Shown: piece by piece, positions 15,701-25,283 of the stretch | How positions within the stretch are numbered: position 1 is the stretch's first letter | How the letters are laid out: each line of letters opens with the position of its first letter | From: Lytechinus variegatus | Lineage: Eukaryota > Echinodermata > Echinoidea > Temnopleuroida > Toxopneustidae | Assembly: GCF_018143015.1 (NCBI RefSeq) | Contig: NC_054746.1 | Coordinates: forward strand, 21,032,464-21,096,463 | Length of the DNA stretch: 64,000 bases | Direction of reading: 5' to 3' | Translations under genes and position numbers: made by a program | Notes under the pieces: generated by a model | What the model saw: only the letters and a program-made list of their open reading frames with translations | What the model was told of the DNA's origin: nothing | Databases searched by the model: none

Positions 15701-17794
15701 CTTTAATAAGTAATGGTCTAATATGAAATAAGTTAATCAACCAATATCTGCCCCCCCCCATTCAAATTTATAGTTAGAGAGTATCACTGCAGAATTTCTT
15801 CTTTCTAAGCTCTTAATCATCTGCTTTCACTGTCTCTTCACAATCTTCCCGTTTATTATACATGAAAGATTCTCTTTTTTTACATTACGTAGATGTGTGA
15901 AGCACTTAGAGGGTCATCTTAACAGAGCCCATCATTGTGGATTATGCTTTAGTCCATGTGGAAAGTACATCGCTACAGGAGCTGAAGATAGATCTGTGAG
16001 TGAACGTTCACGTTCTTACTGTTTTTTACTTTTAATTATGTGTCATTCCAAAGGTTAACATTAAAATATATTTTATTCAATATTTCAAAGTGACTTCTGT
16101 TTTGGACTTTTTTCGCCTGTATTCTGAACTTGGTATTAATTTAAACTAAGGTCTAAATTTGTGGTTCAACTATGGATTGCCAGCTGTGACCAAAAAAAAT
16201 CTCTTAAAAGTACTTGATTAATGTACCAGAACATTTGACATTCAAATCATTTATAACTGTCTGGGAGAGTAATAGTTTTCTCCATCATAACAGCATGGGG
16301 AAAAAAGGTTACACAGTAAACATACAGTGTACTAAATGTTATAACATTCTTTGCTTTCCATAATTTTAGTAGAGTTGGACAAGGACCTACATTAAACCAA
16401 GCTTTGGAAAACAGGCCAATAAGTGTTTGCAAATCTGTCTGTCATGACATTAATCAGATATGACTATTTATGCCTGGGTTCAACATCTAATATTATCAAA
16501 CAATGATGTGACTCAGTTGGGTGCTGTTTTTTAAGTTATGCATCAAATAAATGGAATATCTTATAGGTCTAAATCAGTTTCTTATTCAGCTAACTCCATC
16601 TTGCTTTAGTCATTATCTTTTTATCAACGAATGGCCGATGGTAGCTTGTATATGAAAGACATGCACTGATTTGTAGTTGATAAAAACAAAACAGCCTCTA
16701 AAGTAAGACGAGAGGGATCAGATGATCACTTATGTTTAGCATGATAGAGGCATATATCTACAGTCTCGATGAAAGGCTATGGTGAGATTTGAACACATGA
16801 TGCTCTGAGTCAAAGGCAAGAGTCTGAACCACTAGACCTTGATGTTTTTGATGATAAAATAGTTGATTGGACAGTGGACCATCAAGTATCGTACTATCTT
16901 CCTTGTTTTGTTTCTTGTATTTATAGGCTTATGTATATGACTTGAGAGGTGGGACTTACTTGAGGAAGCTGTCAGGTCACACAGAGGTTGTATCAGATGT
17001 GACCTTTCACCCCCTCTACCCTGAGGTAAATGAGAGTATGCAGTCAGCTTCATTGCCCTTTCTCTTGTTTCTCTCTCTTTCTATATCAACATATCATGTT
17101 GAGGTTAAAAAAGGGTTTCTATTATACCACTGAAAATTGATTCTTTTAAAAATGTTGAGGATTAGTTTTAATTTATTTGGATTTCTGAAGGTCATTCAAG
17201 ATTTTAGAAGGTCTTGTTCTTGGATTTCAATCAGCTTGAGTATTTGATAAATCATTCAATATATTTTATATATTTTCTGGCTTGAGGTATGATTTTTAGT
17301 ATTTATATGAGGTACTGTCTAAATCTGATATTGTGATAATTAGCCTAGTGATAATTGGGATAGAAGTGATTATTTTGATATCTAATATCAATTACATTTT
17401 ATAATCAATGCGCTTAAACTTGTGTAAGAGTTGATAAGATTTATAGAAAAGTTTGTCATTTCTGATGATAATAATTCAAAACCCACTTAACAAGACATAT
17501 ACTAAGTGAAGCTAGGCTTCATATACAGGAAAGCACTTTTGACCCCTTCATTAGTATGCTGCATTGCAGCATTAAGAATTGAAATCATGAAAAAAAATGA
17601 AATAATTAATGATACAATTTTTTTTTACTTTAAGATGTAGCATATTCGTGTAAAGATAATAAACACAGTGAATTAATTTTTTTCAGTTGTATTTTTAGAT
17701 TTCAAATCATGTGGTGTTTTGTGTTTCCATTCATTCCATGCAGATTGTCACAGCAACGTTAGACGGCAAACTCCGGCTTTACAGTGACAGATGA
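734..17794 (+). CDS. WDR27: WDR27, WD-repeat protein, 3' part (20 exons)
   Basis: Partial gene, 770 codons plus stop. Exons: 734-847, 1439-1490, 2040-2110, 2970-3093, 3500-3716, 4391-4494, 5050-5144, 5809-5990, 6382-6564, 7186-7275, 7757-7863, 8764-8853, 9946-10124, 10789-10922, 11387-11484, 12355-12476, 15228-15325, 15893-15995, 16927-17025, 17744-17794. All introns are GT-AG and the phases agree throughout. WD blades are visible at partial residues 8-42 (EGHTALV...FKVWDI), 477-508 (SGHNGVL...ARVWTR), and the last three blades ending KVWDL, YVYDL and LDGKLRLYSDR. Family-specific stretches include KVRSSGY before TKMFTP, and VDRFVLLMSS followed by YKYHLD. Between the propeller halves (about 110-420) lies a long Ser/Lys-rich linker. 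WDR27 is a predicted beta-propeller scaffold of unknown biochemical role. The start codon and roughly the first 180-200 residues are off the left edge. Confidence 0.95.
937..1320. repeat. Internally repetitive inverted repeat in WDR27 intron
   Basis: The left half consists of diverged units of about 20 bp alternating GGTCTAAT and TTCGTCTA motifs. The right half is the same in reverse complement (TTAGACGAAAT, TAGACCAACTGG). The ends pair: GCCAATTCGTCTA near 950 with TAGACGAATTGGC near 1292. The whole would fold as one long imperfect hairpin. It looks like a non-autonomous palindromic element. No clear target duplication was seen. Confidence 0.7.
4671..4975. repeat. (ATG/GAT)n microsatellite in WDR27 intron
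   Basis: About 300 bp of imperfect GAT/ATG trinucleotide repeat between the exons at 4391-4494 and 5050-5144. Methionine-rich and isoleucine-rich open frames on both strands come from the repeat and are not genes. Confidence 0.95.
11745..12105 (-). mobile_element. tRNA-derived SINE
   Basis: Read on the - strand, the head at about 12105-12000 has a pol III A box (TGGTTTAGCAGTTCAGAC, 12085-12068) and a B box (GTTCGAAGCCC, 12040-12030) at normal tRNA spacing. A body of about 230 bp follows and ends in an AT-rich TATTATT-type tail at 11745-11760. The body includes ATTTATATACCGCTTATTAC in the + sense. It lies in the intron between exons 15 and 16 of WDR27 in this window, antisense to the gene. 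Confidence 0.75.
12631..12821. mobile_element. GGGCCCGTTTCAT-type MITE
   Basis: A 191-bp near-perfect inverted repeat. The outer ends CATCAGTCCTGGGCCCG and CGGGCCCAGGACTGATG pair fully, and the arms continue for about 65 bp through TTCGTAAGTTAAGAGCGACT. The loop is about 50 bp. No coding capacity. The arms are nearly identical, so this is one of the younger MITE copies in the window. Confidence 0.85.
13190..14880 (-). mobile_element. L1/Tx1-clade LINE, internally deleted, in WDR27 intron
   Basis: Reading leftward from 14783, an ORF1-like frame (14783-14502) begins MPTSSNGCEAVTKADMAEL and becomes a Glu/Lys-rich coiled coil. A further ORF1 piece (14272-14051) has DLPPLLKQHRFELEKYAYRL, the C-terminal domain type of L1-like ORF1. 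A frame at 13934-13686 is the apurinic-endonuclease part of ORF2, with LVSLYGPN, IICGDWNLV and HMNNPRAS. Just past NNPRA the match ends and the sequence runs into what resembles the extreme 3' part of such an element (about 13190-13680), so the whole reverse-transcriptase region is missing. ORF1 has at least one frameshift. It is inserted antisense in the intron between 12476 and 15228. Confidence 0.75.
16770..16845 (-). mobile_element. tRNA-derived SINE fragment
   Basis: On the - strand an A-box-like GGTCTAGTGGTTCAGAC (16838-16822) and a B-box-like GTTCAAATCTC (16793-16783) stand at tRNA spacing. It is head only, with no body or tail. The head is similar to the SINE at 11745-12105. Confidence 0.6.
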
Positions 17795-18093
17795 CAGTGA
17801 ACAGGACCCAAAAGGGTGTCGAGGGGGGGGGGTGGAGAGAAGAGAGAGAAAGAGAGAGATTTAAAGGGGAATAGTGAAAGAGGGAGAGATGATTAGTTAG
17901 AGATAGAAAGGCCTCACTTTCATTAAGCAGTAACAAGTGTATTTTTTTGTATCTATGACAAAATATGGTATCAGCCAATCAAATATCACAGTGTTATGAC
18001 TGATTCAAAGGTACAGAGTGTGGATAATTACACTATTGCCCCTACAAAGGGATGTGTAGGATTAGTGATACACTTCTTCAAATGCATTAGTAT

Positions 18094-18254
18094 ACAAATA
18101 GTGAATGGGCATGAGTGCGATGGTGCAAGATTCCACACGAGGTGAAAGAAAGATGCTCTATTCAACGAGGTTAGCCTCGTTGAATAAAGCGTTCTTTCTT
18201 TCACTGAATGCGAAATCTCGTACCATTGCACGAATAAGAATATTCGCTATTTGT
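18094..18254. repeat. Long hairpin in WDR27 3' UTR
   Basis: The arms pair from ACAAATAGTGAAT (left) with ATTCGCTATTTGT (right) down to the centre AACGAGGTTAGCCTCGTT near 18165-18182. The right arm contains AATAAA (18183-18188), which the left arm lacks. It is probably a MITE inserted in the UTR. Confidence 0.75.
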
Positions 18255-19104
18255 GTTTTACAACACCTCGGAATCTAGCGAAAATATGAAAAAAACAAGA
18301 GTTTTTCCCTGCAGTAATCTATGAAAAGGGAGCAAAAACAATGAAAGCGAAAAGCAAAATAGCACAAGCTGGGTCCACAAGCGCATTATTATACTTGGAC
18401 AGCATTGCGCATTTAGCCAGCAGGCGGTACGCGCATTGTCACCTTATTCAATCAATGAAATCGCATTGTGACGTCACATCCTAAAGCTGTGCAACGGTAC
18501 ATTTTGGATGGTACGTCTTGTGTGCAACGGTACGAATGTGTGACATTCAGCCTCCCATTTGCTTGCGTACAACAAGCTAAGTAGGCGTTGTACAATAAGA
18601 ATTACATGTACGGTCACATTTGAAACAGTTCTTACACTATGCCTTTTGTGTTTGGCCTTTTTTTTTCAAATTATGATCTACTTCACTATATTTTAAAAGA
18701 CAATATGATAGACATTATGGGTTCGGGTTTTAGAAAAATTTCACACATTTGAAAAGGTCCAAAGGCCCTCAACCATGCATCAGACATGCTTATACCTATT
18801 CAGAAGGTACTGTACTGTGTGCTTGTAATTGTTACTAAAATGCACTTGGTAGCCCATCATTTTATGGATGATGAAGAAGATGATAATATGAATAATAATA
18901 AATATATTTTTGTTAATTTGATTGATGTACTAGATGGTTTCTTCTAAAGAGTAATTTATTGAAAGTGTAATTTCTTCAAATATCTATTTTGTAACAAGAC
19001 TGTCCGTCCATTTTTTTCTTATTATTCCAACAGCAATATTGTATGTGTATTTTGAATGAAATTTATGCAAATTCTATATTTGCATTATTATGAGATAAAG
19101 TGTG

Positions 19105-19110
19105 AATAAA
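19105..19110 (+). terminator. WDR27: Poly(A) signal of WDR27
   Basis: AATAAA followed within 10-20 bases by TTTGTTTTA, about 1.3 kb after the stop. It is the best canonical signal downstream of the gene. Confidence 0.6.
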
Positions 19111-19125
19111 GTTTGTTTTACTAAT

Positions 19126-19609
19126 ATGGCCTCTAATAATGATTTCTTATCATTTTATTTGAAATGTGAGTGTGGATGTGTACATGTGAGATTGAGGGTG
19201 TGGAGAGACATGGAGAGAGAGAGAGAGAAAGAAAGATAGAGCAAGAAAGGGGGTGTTGATAATGAAAACATGAAAATGAATATTTTAGCACACAACATAA
19301 TTTTGAATGCAATACACATGCCTACCTAAAGTTACTTTTATGACTATCTTTTACAAATTCGTGAACAGGATACATCTCTCAGTAAAACATAAAAGAGTGA
19401 GTGCGAGCCGCAAGCAAAACATTTTGTTCTACACAGGACTAAAAATGGGACATTTATAAAGTCTGAAAGGTTTATTTGCTAATTCTTCCCCTTATCTCAT
19501 TCTCATCTTTTCTTCCTTCCATTATTGTACTTTCTCTTTTCTTTATCATTTCTTTATCTTTTTCTTTGTCATCCTTGTTTTCTCCCCCATCTTTTCTTTT
19601 TTTTCTGCA
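19126..19609. other. Intergenic spacer
   Basis: Contains a GAGA-rich patch (19207-19245) and a pyrimidine-rich patch (19490-19605) that abuts the foldback element. No gene seen. Confidence 0.6.
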
Positions 19610-20054
19610 ACACCAATTTTAGTCAGGCAGCATATGTCATTTACTTCGACAAATTGGCTAAGTCTGATTTTTCACTTTTATGTGATTGGTTACATCACAA
19701 GGAACAACTTCCAACTTGGTGACAAATTTCTAATGGTCATCTTGACCATGTTGGGGGTCAAAATAAGGTCAATGGGGGTCAATTTTTTAAATTGCCCCAA
19801 TTCTCTCAAATGACACATCAAATTGTTTGTCTTGTTATACTGAACAAAAAAGTGTACATAACTATATACTCTTGACCTCCCGTTAAAAAGTTATGACCAG
19901 AAATGTCAAAGGTCAACGAACTTTCGTTAAATGGCAAATTACACTGAAGGTGTTAAGAAAGCTCATTTATTCTGTGTTTTTATGCATGTGTGTACTTTTT
20001 TATTTTCGATTTTGACAAGTCCATCGCCAGAAGTCCTTATCCAGAAGATATAAA

Positions 20055-20090
20055 GGGTCAAGACAAGGTCAGGGAAAGGTCAAAAGGTCA
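20055..20090 (+). promoter_or_regulatory. Cluster of nuclear-receptor half-sites
   Basis: GGGTCA (20055-20060), AGGTCA (20066-20071), AGGTCA (20077-20082) and AGGTCA (20085-20090) lie as direct repeats spaced 5, 5 and 2 bases (DR5, DR5, DR2). These spacings are bound by retinoic-acid-type receptor pairs. The cluster recurs with small differences in the right arm of the foldback. Binding is inferred from the motif only. Confidence 0.4.
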
Positions 20091-21726
20091 ACAAACTTTC
20101 ATTGGAGGCCAAAAATACACGTCTAATAGCGGTTAGAAGTTTAGAAATCTTATTTTTCGTGGGTTCTTTATTTTGAGTCTATATCTCAGAACATATTTTA
20201 TATATAAAGGGGTCAAATATGCTTATTTATGAACAAGATAGATAAACAGAGATAGACGTCGAATACATTCAGTGTGGTATGGTACTGCAGGAATACTTTG
20301 AAACCACTTGACAAACCCTATAGTGCCCTTAAAAGTCGTATCATCTTCATGATGCACTTATAAATGCAACAAGCTCTTTCTGAGTTTCTTGATTTTCTTG
20401 ATTTAGGAATTCAATTCAAGTTCAATTCATTGTCAATTTACTAGTCTTTGATATGTAAAGATACATTTAGTCCGTTTGCTTTGTACATAATATTCTAATC
20501 AACAGAAAGTATTGTAATGTATTGGGGTATATAATTATGTGCACTATATGTATGTTAACAGACACATCGCTTGATCAGTGCTCCCAGCTCCTAAGAAAGA
20601 TTCCTAACATCTTATTTGGATTAACTTACGAATAAGATGAGGTAAGGAATGAGGATGATATGATAAGTTGGACTCAAATTGCTATTAATTCTAATGTGTG
20701 ACTGTTATCTATTTCTGACAAAGAGGCAACATCGTTCATGCTTGCTCATTGTAGTCGGTCATTGGTGTCCATCATACTGATGTGATATGTTCTGACCATT
20801 ACTCGATCTCTGGAGCCAACGACTACACATTCCTGATTATGTGCTGACATTAACACGGCTTGTACTATTTTATCAAGTGTGTTTTTCCAGAGCATACAAC
20901 GTGAAACTAAATTTAATACCAGATGCAGATTTTGTTTTTGTTCTTTTGTCGTTCTTGTTGATTTCCTACTTGCTGAATCACCTGGATGTTACTAAAAAGA
21001 ATAATTATATAATTGAAGTAAACCACGGTCATACCGCAGCGGGAAGGGGGGCAGCTGCCCTCAGAAATTGTGAAGACTTGCATTTTTACAAAAATAAATA
21101 ATTATTGACCAAAAGTATGCACGAAATCCTTATAAATTTTCACTTTACAAAATGCAAAAGGGCCCAATGATAAGCTTAGAACAGCACATGAACCATAAAT
21201 GTGTAGTCCTTCTTGACTCCAGAGATCGAGTAATGGTCAGAATATATCACATCAGCATAATGGACATCCATGATTACAATGAGTATGCCTACACGATGTT
21301 GCTTCTTTGTCAGAAATAATATAACCGTCATACATTAGAACTAATTTAGGAGCAATAATTGGAGCCCAACTTATCACCCTCAATCGTAACCTCATTATCT
21401 TGTTTGCAAGATAATCCAAATGAAATATTAGGCATCTTTCTTAGGAGCTGGGAGCACTGATCAATCGATGTGTTTATTCTGTTAACATAGTATTATACTT
21501 GTACCCCAATACATTACAATAATTTCTGGTAATTAAGATATTCTGACAAAGCAAATGAAGGAAATACTTCTTTACATATCAAAGATGAGTATATTGAAAA
21601 TGAACTGAACTTGAATTGAATTCCTAAATAAAAAAAAACTCTCTGGTTACACTTATCACATCTTGAAGGTGATAAGATTTTAAGGGCGTAAGGGTTTGTC
21701 AAGTCTTTTCAAGGTATTCTCCCAAT

Positions 21727-21955
21727 CATAGGCGGCGGAAGCAGGGGGGACGTGTCCCCCCCTAAATTTGAAGAGGGGGGACGGTCCCCCCTAAATTTGT
21801 TGTTGATGACCTTTTTTTTTTTTTTTTTTTTTTTTGCTTGTCAATTTATTTTCCTACGTCCCCCAAAAAATTTTAGGGGTAAGAACCTTTTTTTTTTTCT
21901 TGTCAAAATTTGTTTGGTTGTCCCCTCCTAAAATTTTTGGCTTCCGCCGCCAATG
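21727..21955. mobile_element. hAT-like MITE with 8-bp target duplication
   Basis: Terminal repeats CATAGGCGGCGGAAGC and, reversed, CATTGGCGGCGGAAGC bound a 229-bp element. It is flanked by CTCCCAAT at 21719-21726 and again at 21956-21963. The left arm of the surrounding foldback lacks it, which confirms insertion. An 8-bp duplication fits the hAT superfamily. The interior has G-rich and C-rich palindromic stretches and a long T run. A one-ended relative lies at 54477. Confidence 0.85.
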
Positions 21956-22639
21956 CTCCCAATACCACACTGAATGCATACGACGTCTATCTCTGTTTAT
22001 CTATTTTTTTCCTAAATAAGCACAATTGACCCCTTTATATATAAAATGTCTTCTTAGATATAGACTCAAAATAAAGAGCCCACGAAAAATAAGACTTCTA
22101 AACTTCTAACCGTTATTAGACGTGTATTTTGGCTTCCAATCAAAGTTAGTTGACCTTTTGACCTTTGCCTGACCTTGTCTTGACCCTTTATATTTTCTGG
22201 ATAAGGACTCCTGACGATGGAATTATCAAAATCGAAAATAAAAAAATGTACACATACATTAAAAAACGGAAAAAATGAGCTTTCTTAACACCTTCAGTGT
22301 AATTTGCCATTTAATGAAAGTTCGTTGACCTTTGACATTTCCGGTCATAACTTTTTAACGGGGGGTCAAGAGTATACGGTTGTGTACACTTTTTTGTTCA
22401 GTTTAACAAGACACACAATTTGATGTGTCATTTGACAGAATAGGGGCAATTTGAAAAATTGACCCCCATTGACCTTATTTTGACCCCTAACATGGTCAAG
22501 ATGACCATTAGAAATTTGTCACCAAGTTGAAAGTTGTTCCTTGTGATGTAACCAATCACATAAAAGTGAAAAATCAGACTTAGCCAATTTTTCGAAGTAG
22601 CCGGTAAATCATGACATATGCTGCCTGACTATTTGGTGC

Positions 22640-23109
22640 GCGGTCGCTTCGGCCCATAAGACCCTCATTCATTTTTCCATTTTCCTTTCATATCTTCATG
22701 TACTTAAGGTATTTGGTACAAGTGGAGGCAAAGTCTTTAAGGTATCTAGTCATTCTGTGACGAAAATTAACAACTGATATTTTTTCCCTTACACGCCATA
22801 TTTTTCGGCTAGGAATTTTTGTTTCCTCTTCCTTTTATTTCTTTCTTTCTTTGTTGCCTTTTTTATTCCCCCTTGGGATTTTATTATACTATCCTTCATG
22901 CTCTCTGTATATCTGAATTACCGGGGGTGGTCAGCCGGCAACGTTTGGATTAATACCTTTCGACCCCGTACTTTTTCATTTCGTTCCCCTTTCCTTCCCA
23001 CATTTTTGTTTTGCTGGAGGCGAGGACCCGCCCCCCCCCCCCCCGATCCGTGTCTACCACTGGCAAGGTCCAGTCGCATTCAGACTTCCTGTTTCCTTTA
23101 AAAAAAAAG
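22640..23109. other. Intergenic, pyrimidine-rich, with a GATCCGTGT motif
   Basis: Pyrimidine-rich tract at 22810-22880, then a long C run (23031-23044) followed by GATCCGTGTCTACCACTGGC. The same ending follows the next pyrimidine block. No gene seen. Confidence 0.5.
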
Positions 23110-23725
23110 AGAGAAAATGAGTGAAAAAAACTTTTTTAACTCCATTTATTTCTCCCCCATTGCTCTTCTTCTCTTGCTCTGTTTCCCCGGACTTTTCTCT
23201 CCACTCTTCATTACGTTCTTTTGATTTTCTTTCTATTTTCCTTTCCGTGTTAATTATTTTCCTACTTTTGTTTCCCTCTCCTTTTCTCTCCCTTTCTCTT
23301 TTTCTCTTCTCTTTCCTCTTCCTTTTCTTTCCTTTCTCCATTTCCATTCGTGCTTCACTTTTCCCTTCCATTTTCTTCCTTCTCTCTCTTTCCTTCCTTT
23401 CTCCCCCTCTCCGTTTCTCAAATATTGCTTCTCTCTCCCTTGTCTTTATAATCTCTTTCCCTTTAAATACTTTTGCTTCTCTCACTTTTCGCCGTCCTTT
23501 TTTTCTTCCATCTCCATTTCGCTCTTTTGCTTCTCTCTTTTTCTCTCTCCCCATCTTTATCCTCATTATTCTTTTTCCATCTTCTCTTACTTTCTTGCAC
23601 TCTCTACGTTTCCTTTCCCACTTTCTCTCTTCCTTCATTTATTTCCTCCTCTCTCTCCCTCTCGTTTCTGGATGAGGGGTAGAAGGACAAGGCCCCTCGC
23701 CCCCGATCCGTGTATCCCCGCCTTC
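23110..23725. repeat. Polypyrimidine block ending in CCCCCGATCCGTGT
   Basis: About 540 bp of almost unbroken C/T on the + strand (23130-23665), then CTCGCCCCCGATCCGTGT near 23697-23714. The long Ser/Leu/Phe frame on + and Arg/Lys/Glu frame on - come from strand composition and are not genes. The arrangement (pyrimidine tract, C run, GATCCGTGT) repeats the unit just before it, suggesting an interspersed family. Confidence 0.8.
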
Positions 23726-25120
23726 ATCCGACCCATGCAGTGGAGAAGCCAGTCGGGTAAGAGAAAATACCATTTGACTGAAACTTGTGCACTATGGTGG
23801 GCGCATCCAAAGCATCGCGTCAATGCAAGATCCACCCCTTACCCGAGTTCGCCACAATACAAGTTAAATTAACTTAAATAAAAATTCAAAGTCTAAACCT
23901 CAATTCTTAAGATTTTAAGTTATGAACGATAAGATGTTGCATTGAAAAACAATAAAAAAATGCTATAAATGAATAATTGTGTAAAGTTTTTGCAGTCCAG
24001 TTATGTTGTTGGGGGAGGGGCGAGGAGTACCCTCCCTCCTCGACATTTTTTTCCGATAAGTCTGTAATGTGAAAAGATTCGGGGCGATGTTTCATGACAC
24101 TATCAAAGGAAAAGATACGAAATTCAAATAATAAAATACAGAAGAAAAAAAAATTAAAAGATTTTTTTTTATTGATATCGTCATTTTTAATATACATTTG
24201 GTAAGAATCCTCAAAAGAGTGCCCAGACCAAACTTTAGCAGTTTTGGAGCTATATTTAAAGACGTACCGCCGAATTATGATTTTGTGCATTAATGAGCAT
24301 TATTAATCAATTACAAATAAATTTTAATAATTTTGGTACAGTTAACTACCAAAGTTTGCAGATTACGTCATGGGTGACGTGGTGCCAATAGCTCACATTT
24401 CGCGCTTGCGATTTTAGATAAGTGAGATACACATCATCTTCATGCATTCCTTATGATAGAATACTCAAAATGTCCCTTTTTCAGGTCATTATAATATTTG
24501 CAAAAGTGAAATTAGCTCGCGCTTCCCTTTTCCCTATTTTCTTAACAGTATTGCACTTTGCGCTTGCAGTAATTGTTTAGTGAGATGAATATATCCTATT
24601 TTTTGGATTTTGGAAAGTGCTTCTGAAGTGTTTTCAAGTAAGAATATACAAAAAATCAGCTGGCGCTCTATTTATTCGAATAGTGATATATCTTGTTGAT
24701 TAATTAATACAAAGAGTTATTTAAATTGTCTGTTTACATGTTCAGCTCTCGCTTCGGGTTGGCACTTAAGCTTAATGAGATAAAGGCCCGATATTTTTAT
24801 CCATACAAATATATCTACTTTCACGGGCGCTATTTTTAACAGAGTACAAAACATTGGAGACTTAAAAGGGTATGGTAAACTATTTGTCTACAGGTATTAA
24901 CAGACTCATTTCATTGAAAAATATAGGTTCGTTTAAATAGCTCGAGAAGAGGAAATAAAGAGCAGAAGAAGACGTGACGGAATACAGTGAAGAAAAGAAG
25001 AATGGGGGTAAAAAAAGTGAGGAGCAAAGTTAAAAAATGTTGTACAGATATCCGCCTATTGAATATCGAGCAGGAACACCACGGATAACATTCATAGGAA
25101 CAATTCATCACCAGCTAGGG
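23726..25120. repeat. Copies of a GCTCGCGCTTC repeat family, no gene
   Basis: Between about 24340 and 24800 diverged units of roughly 170-200 bp recur, each carrying a C/G-rich core such as TAGCTCGCGCTTCCC or CAGCTCTCGCTTCGG and a TAGTGAGAT-like segment. The same units occur at 28690-29560. The rest (23726-24340, 24800-25120) is AT-rich with nothing recognised. Confidence 0.5.
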
Positions 25121-25125
25121 GACAC

Positions 25126-25283
25126 CAGGGCCCGGTCTCACAAAGTGTGTCACTAAATAGATACAAATCAAACTCGATTGAAATTGATCTGCAAATCCTA
25201 TCTCTTATCTACACAAATTCAGACCAATCACAAGTTAAGACTGATTTGAATCCATCATTTTTTTTGTAAGAAGGGGTCCAGGC
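25126..25283. mobile_element. Diverged GGGCCC-type MITE
   Basis: The ends GGGCCCGGTCTCACAAAG and, reversed, GGACCCCTTCTTACAAAA pair imperfectly over about 160 bp. Related to the element at 12631-12821 but more decayed. Confidence 0.5.

Larger units (their letters stand above)
17795..19125 (+). other. WDR27: WDR27 3' UTR
   Basis: Runs from the stop codon to a canonical AATAAA at 19105-19110 followed by a T-rich stretch, about 1.3 kb. It contains a purine-rich block (17820-17890), a 160-bp hairpin (18094-18254), and a GC-richer block (18360-18600) with two GTGCAACGGTAC copies. The last two look like transposon insertions. An earlier AATAAA at 18183-18188 lies within the hairpin. Confidence 0.6.
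19610..22639. mobile_element. 3.0-kb foldback element with very long inverted arms
   Basis: The left arm (19610 to about 20840) and the right arm (about 21190 to 22639) are reverse complements over essentially their whole length. By eye they are more than 90% identical. The ends read CACCAATTTTAGTCAGGCAG on the left and, reversed, GCACCAAATAGTCAGGCAG on the right. The loop of about 350 bp (20840-21190) shows no recognisable gene. The right arm is longer because a 229-bp MITE sits in it (21727-21955). Both arms are rich in AGGTCA/TGACCT motifs. No transposase was found, so the element is non-autonomous or is an inverted duplication. The target duplication is unclear (possibly ATTT). Confidence 0.85.

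Noticed and set aside
23054-23675. Long frames of 184 and 194 codons on opposite strands
   Set aside because: Caused by the polypyrimidine/polypurine composition. Translations are only Ser/Leu/Phe or Arg/Lys/Glu.
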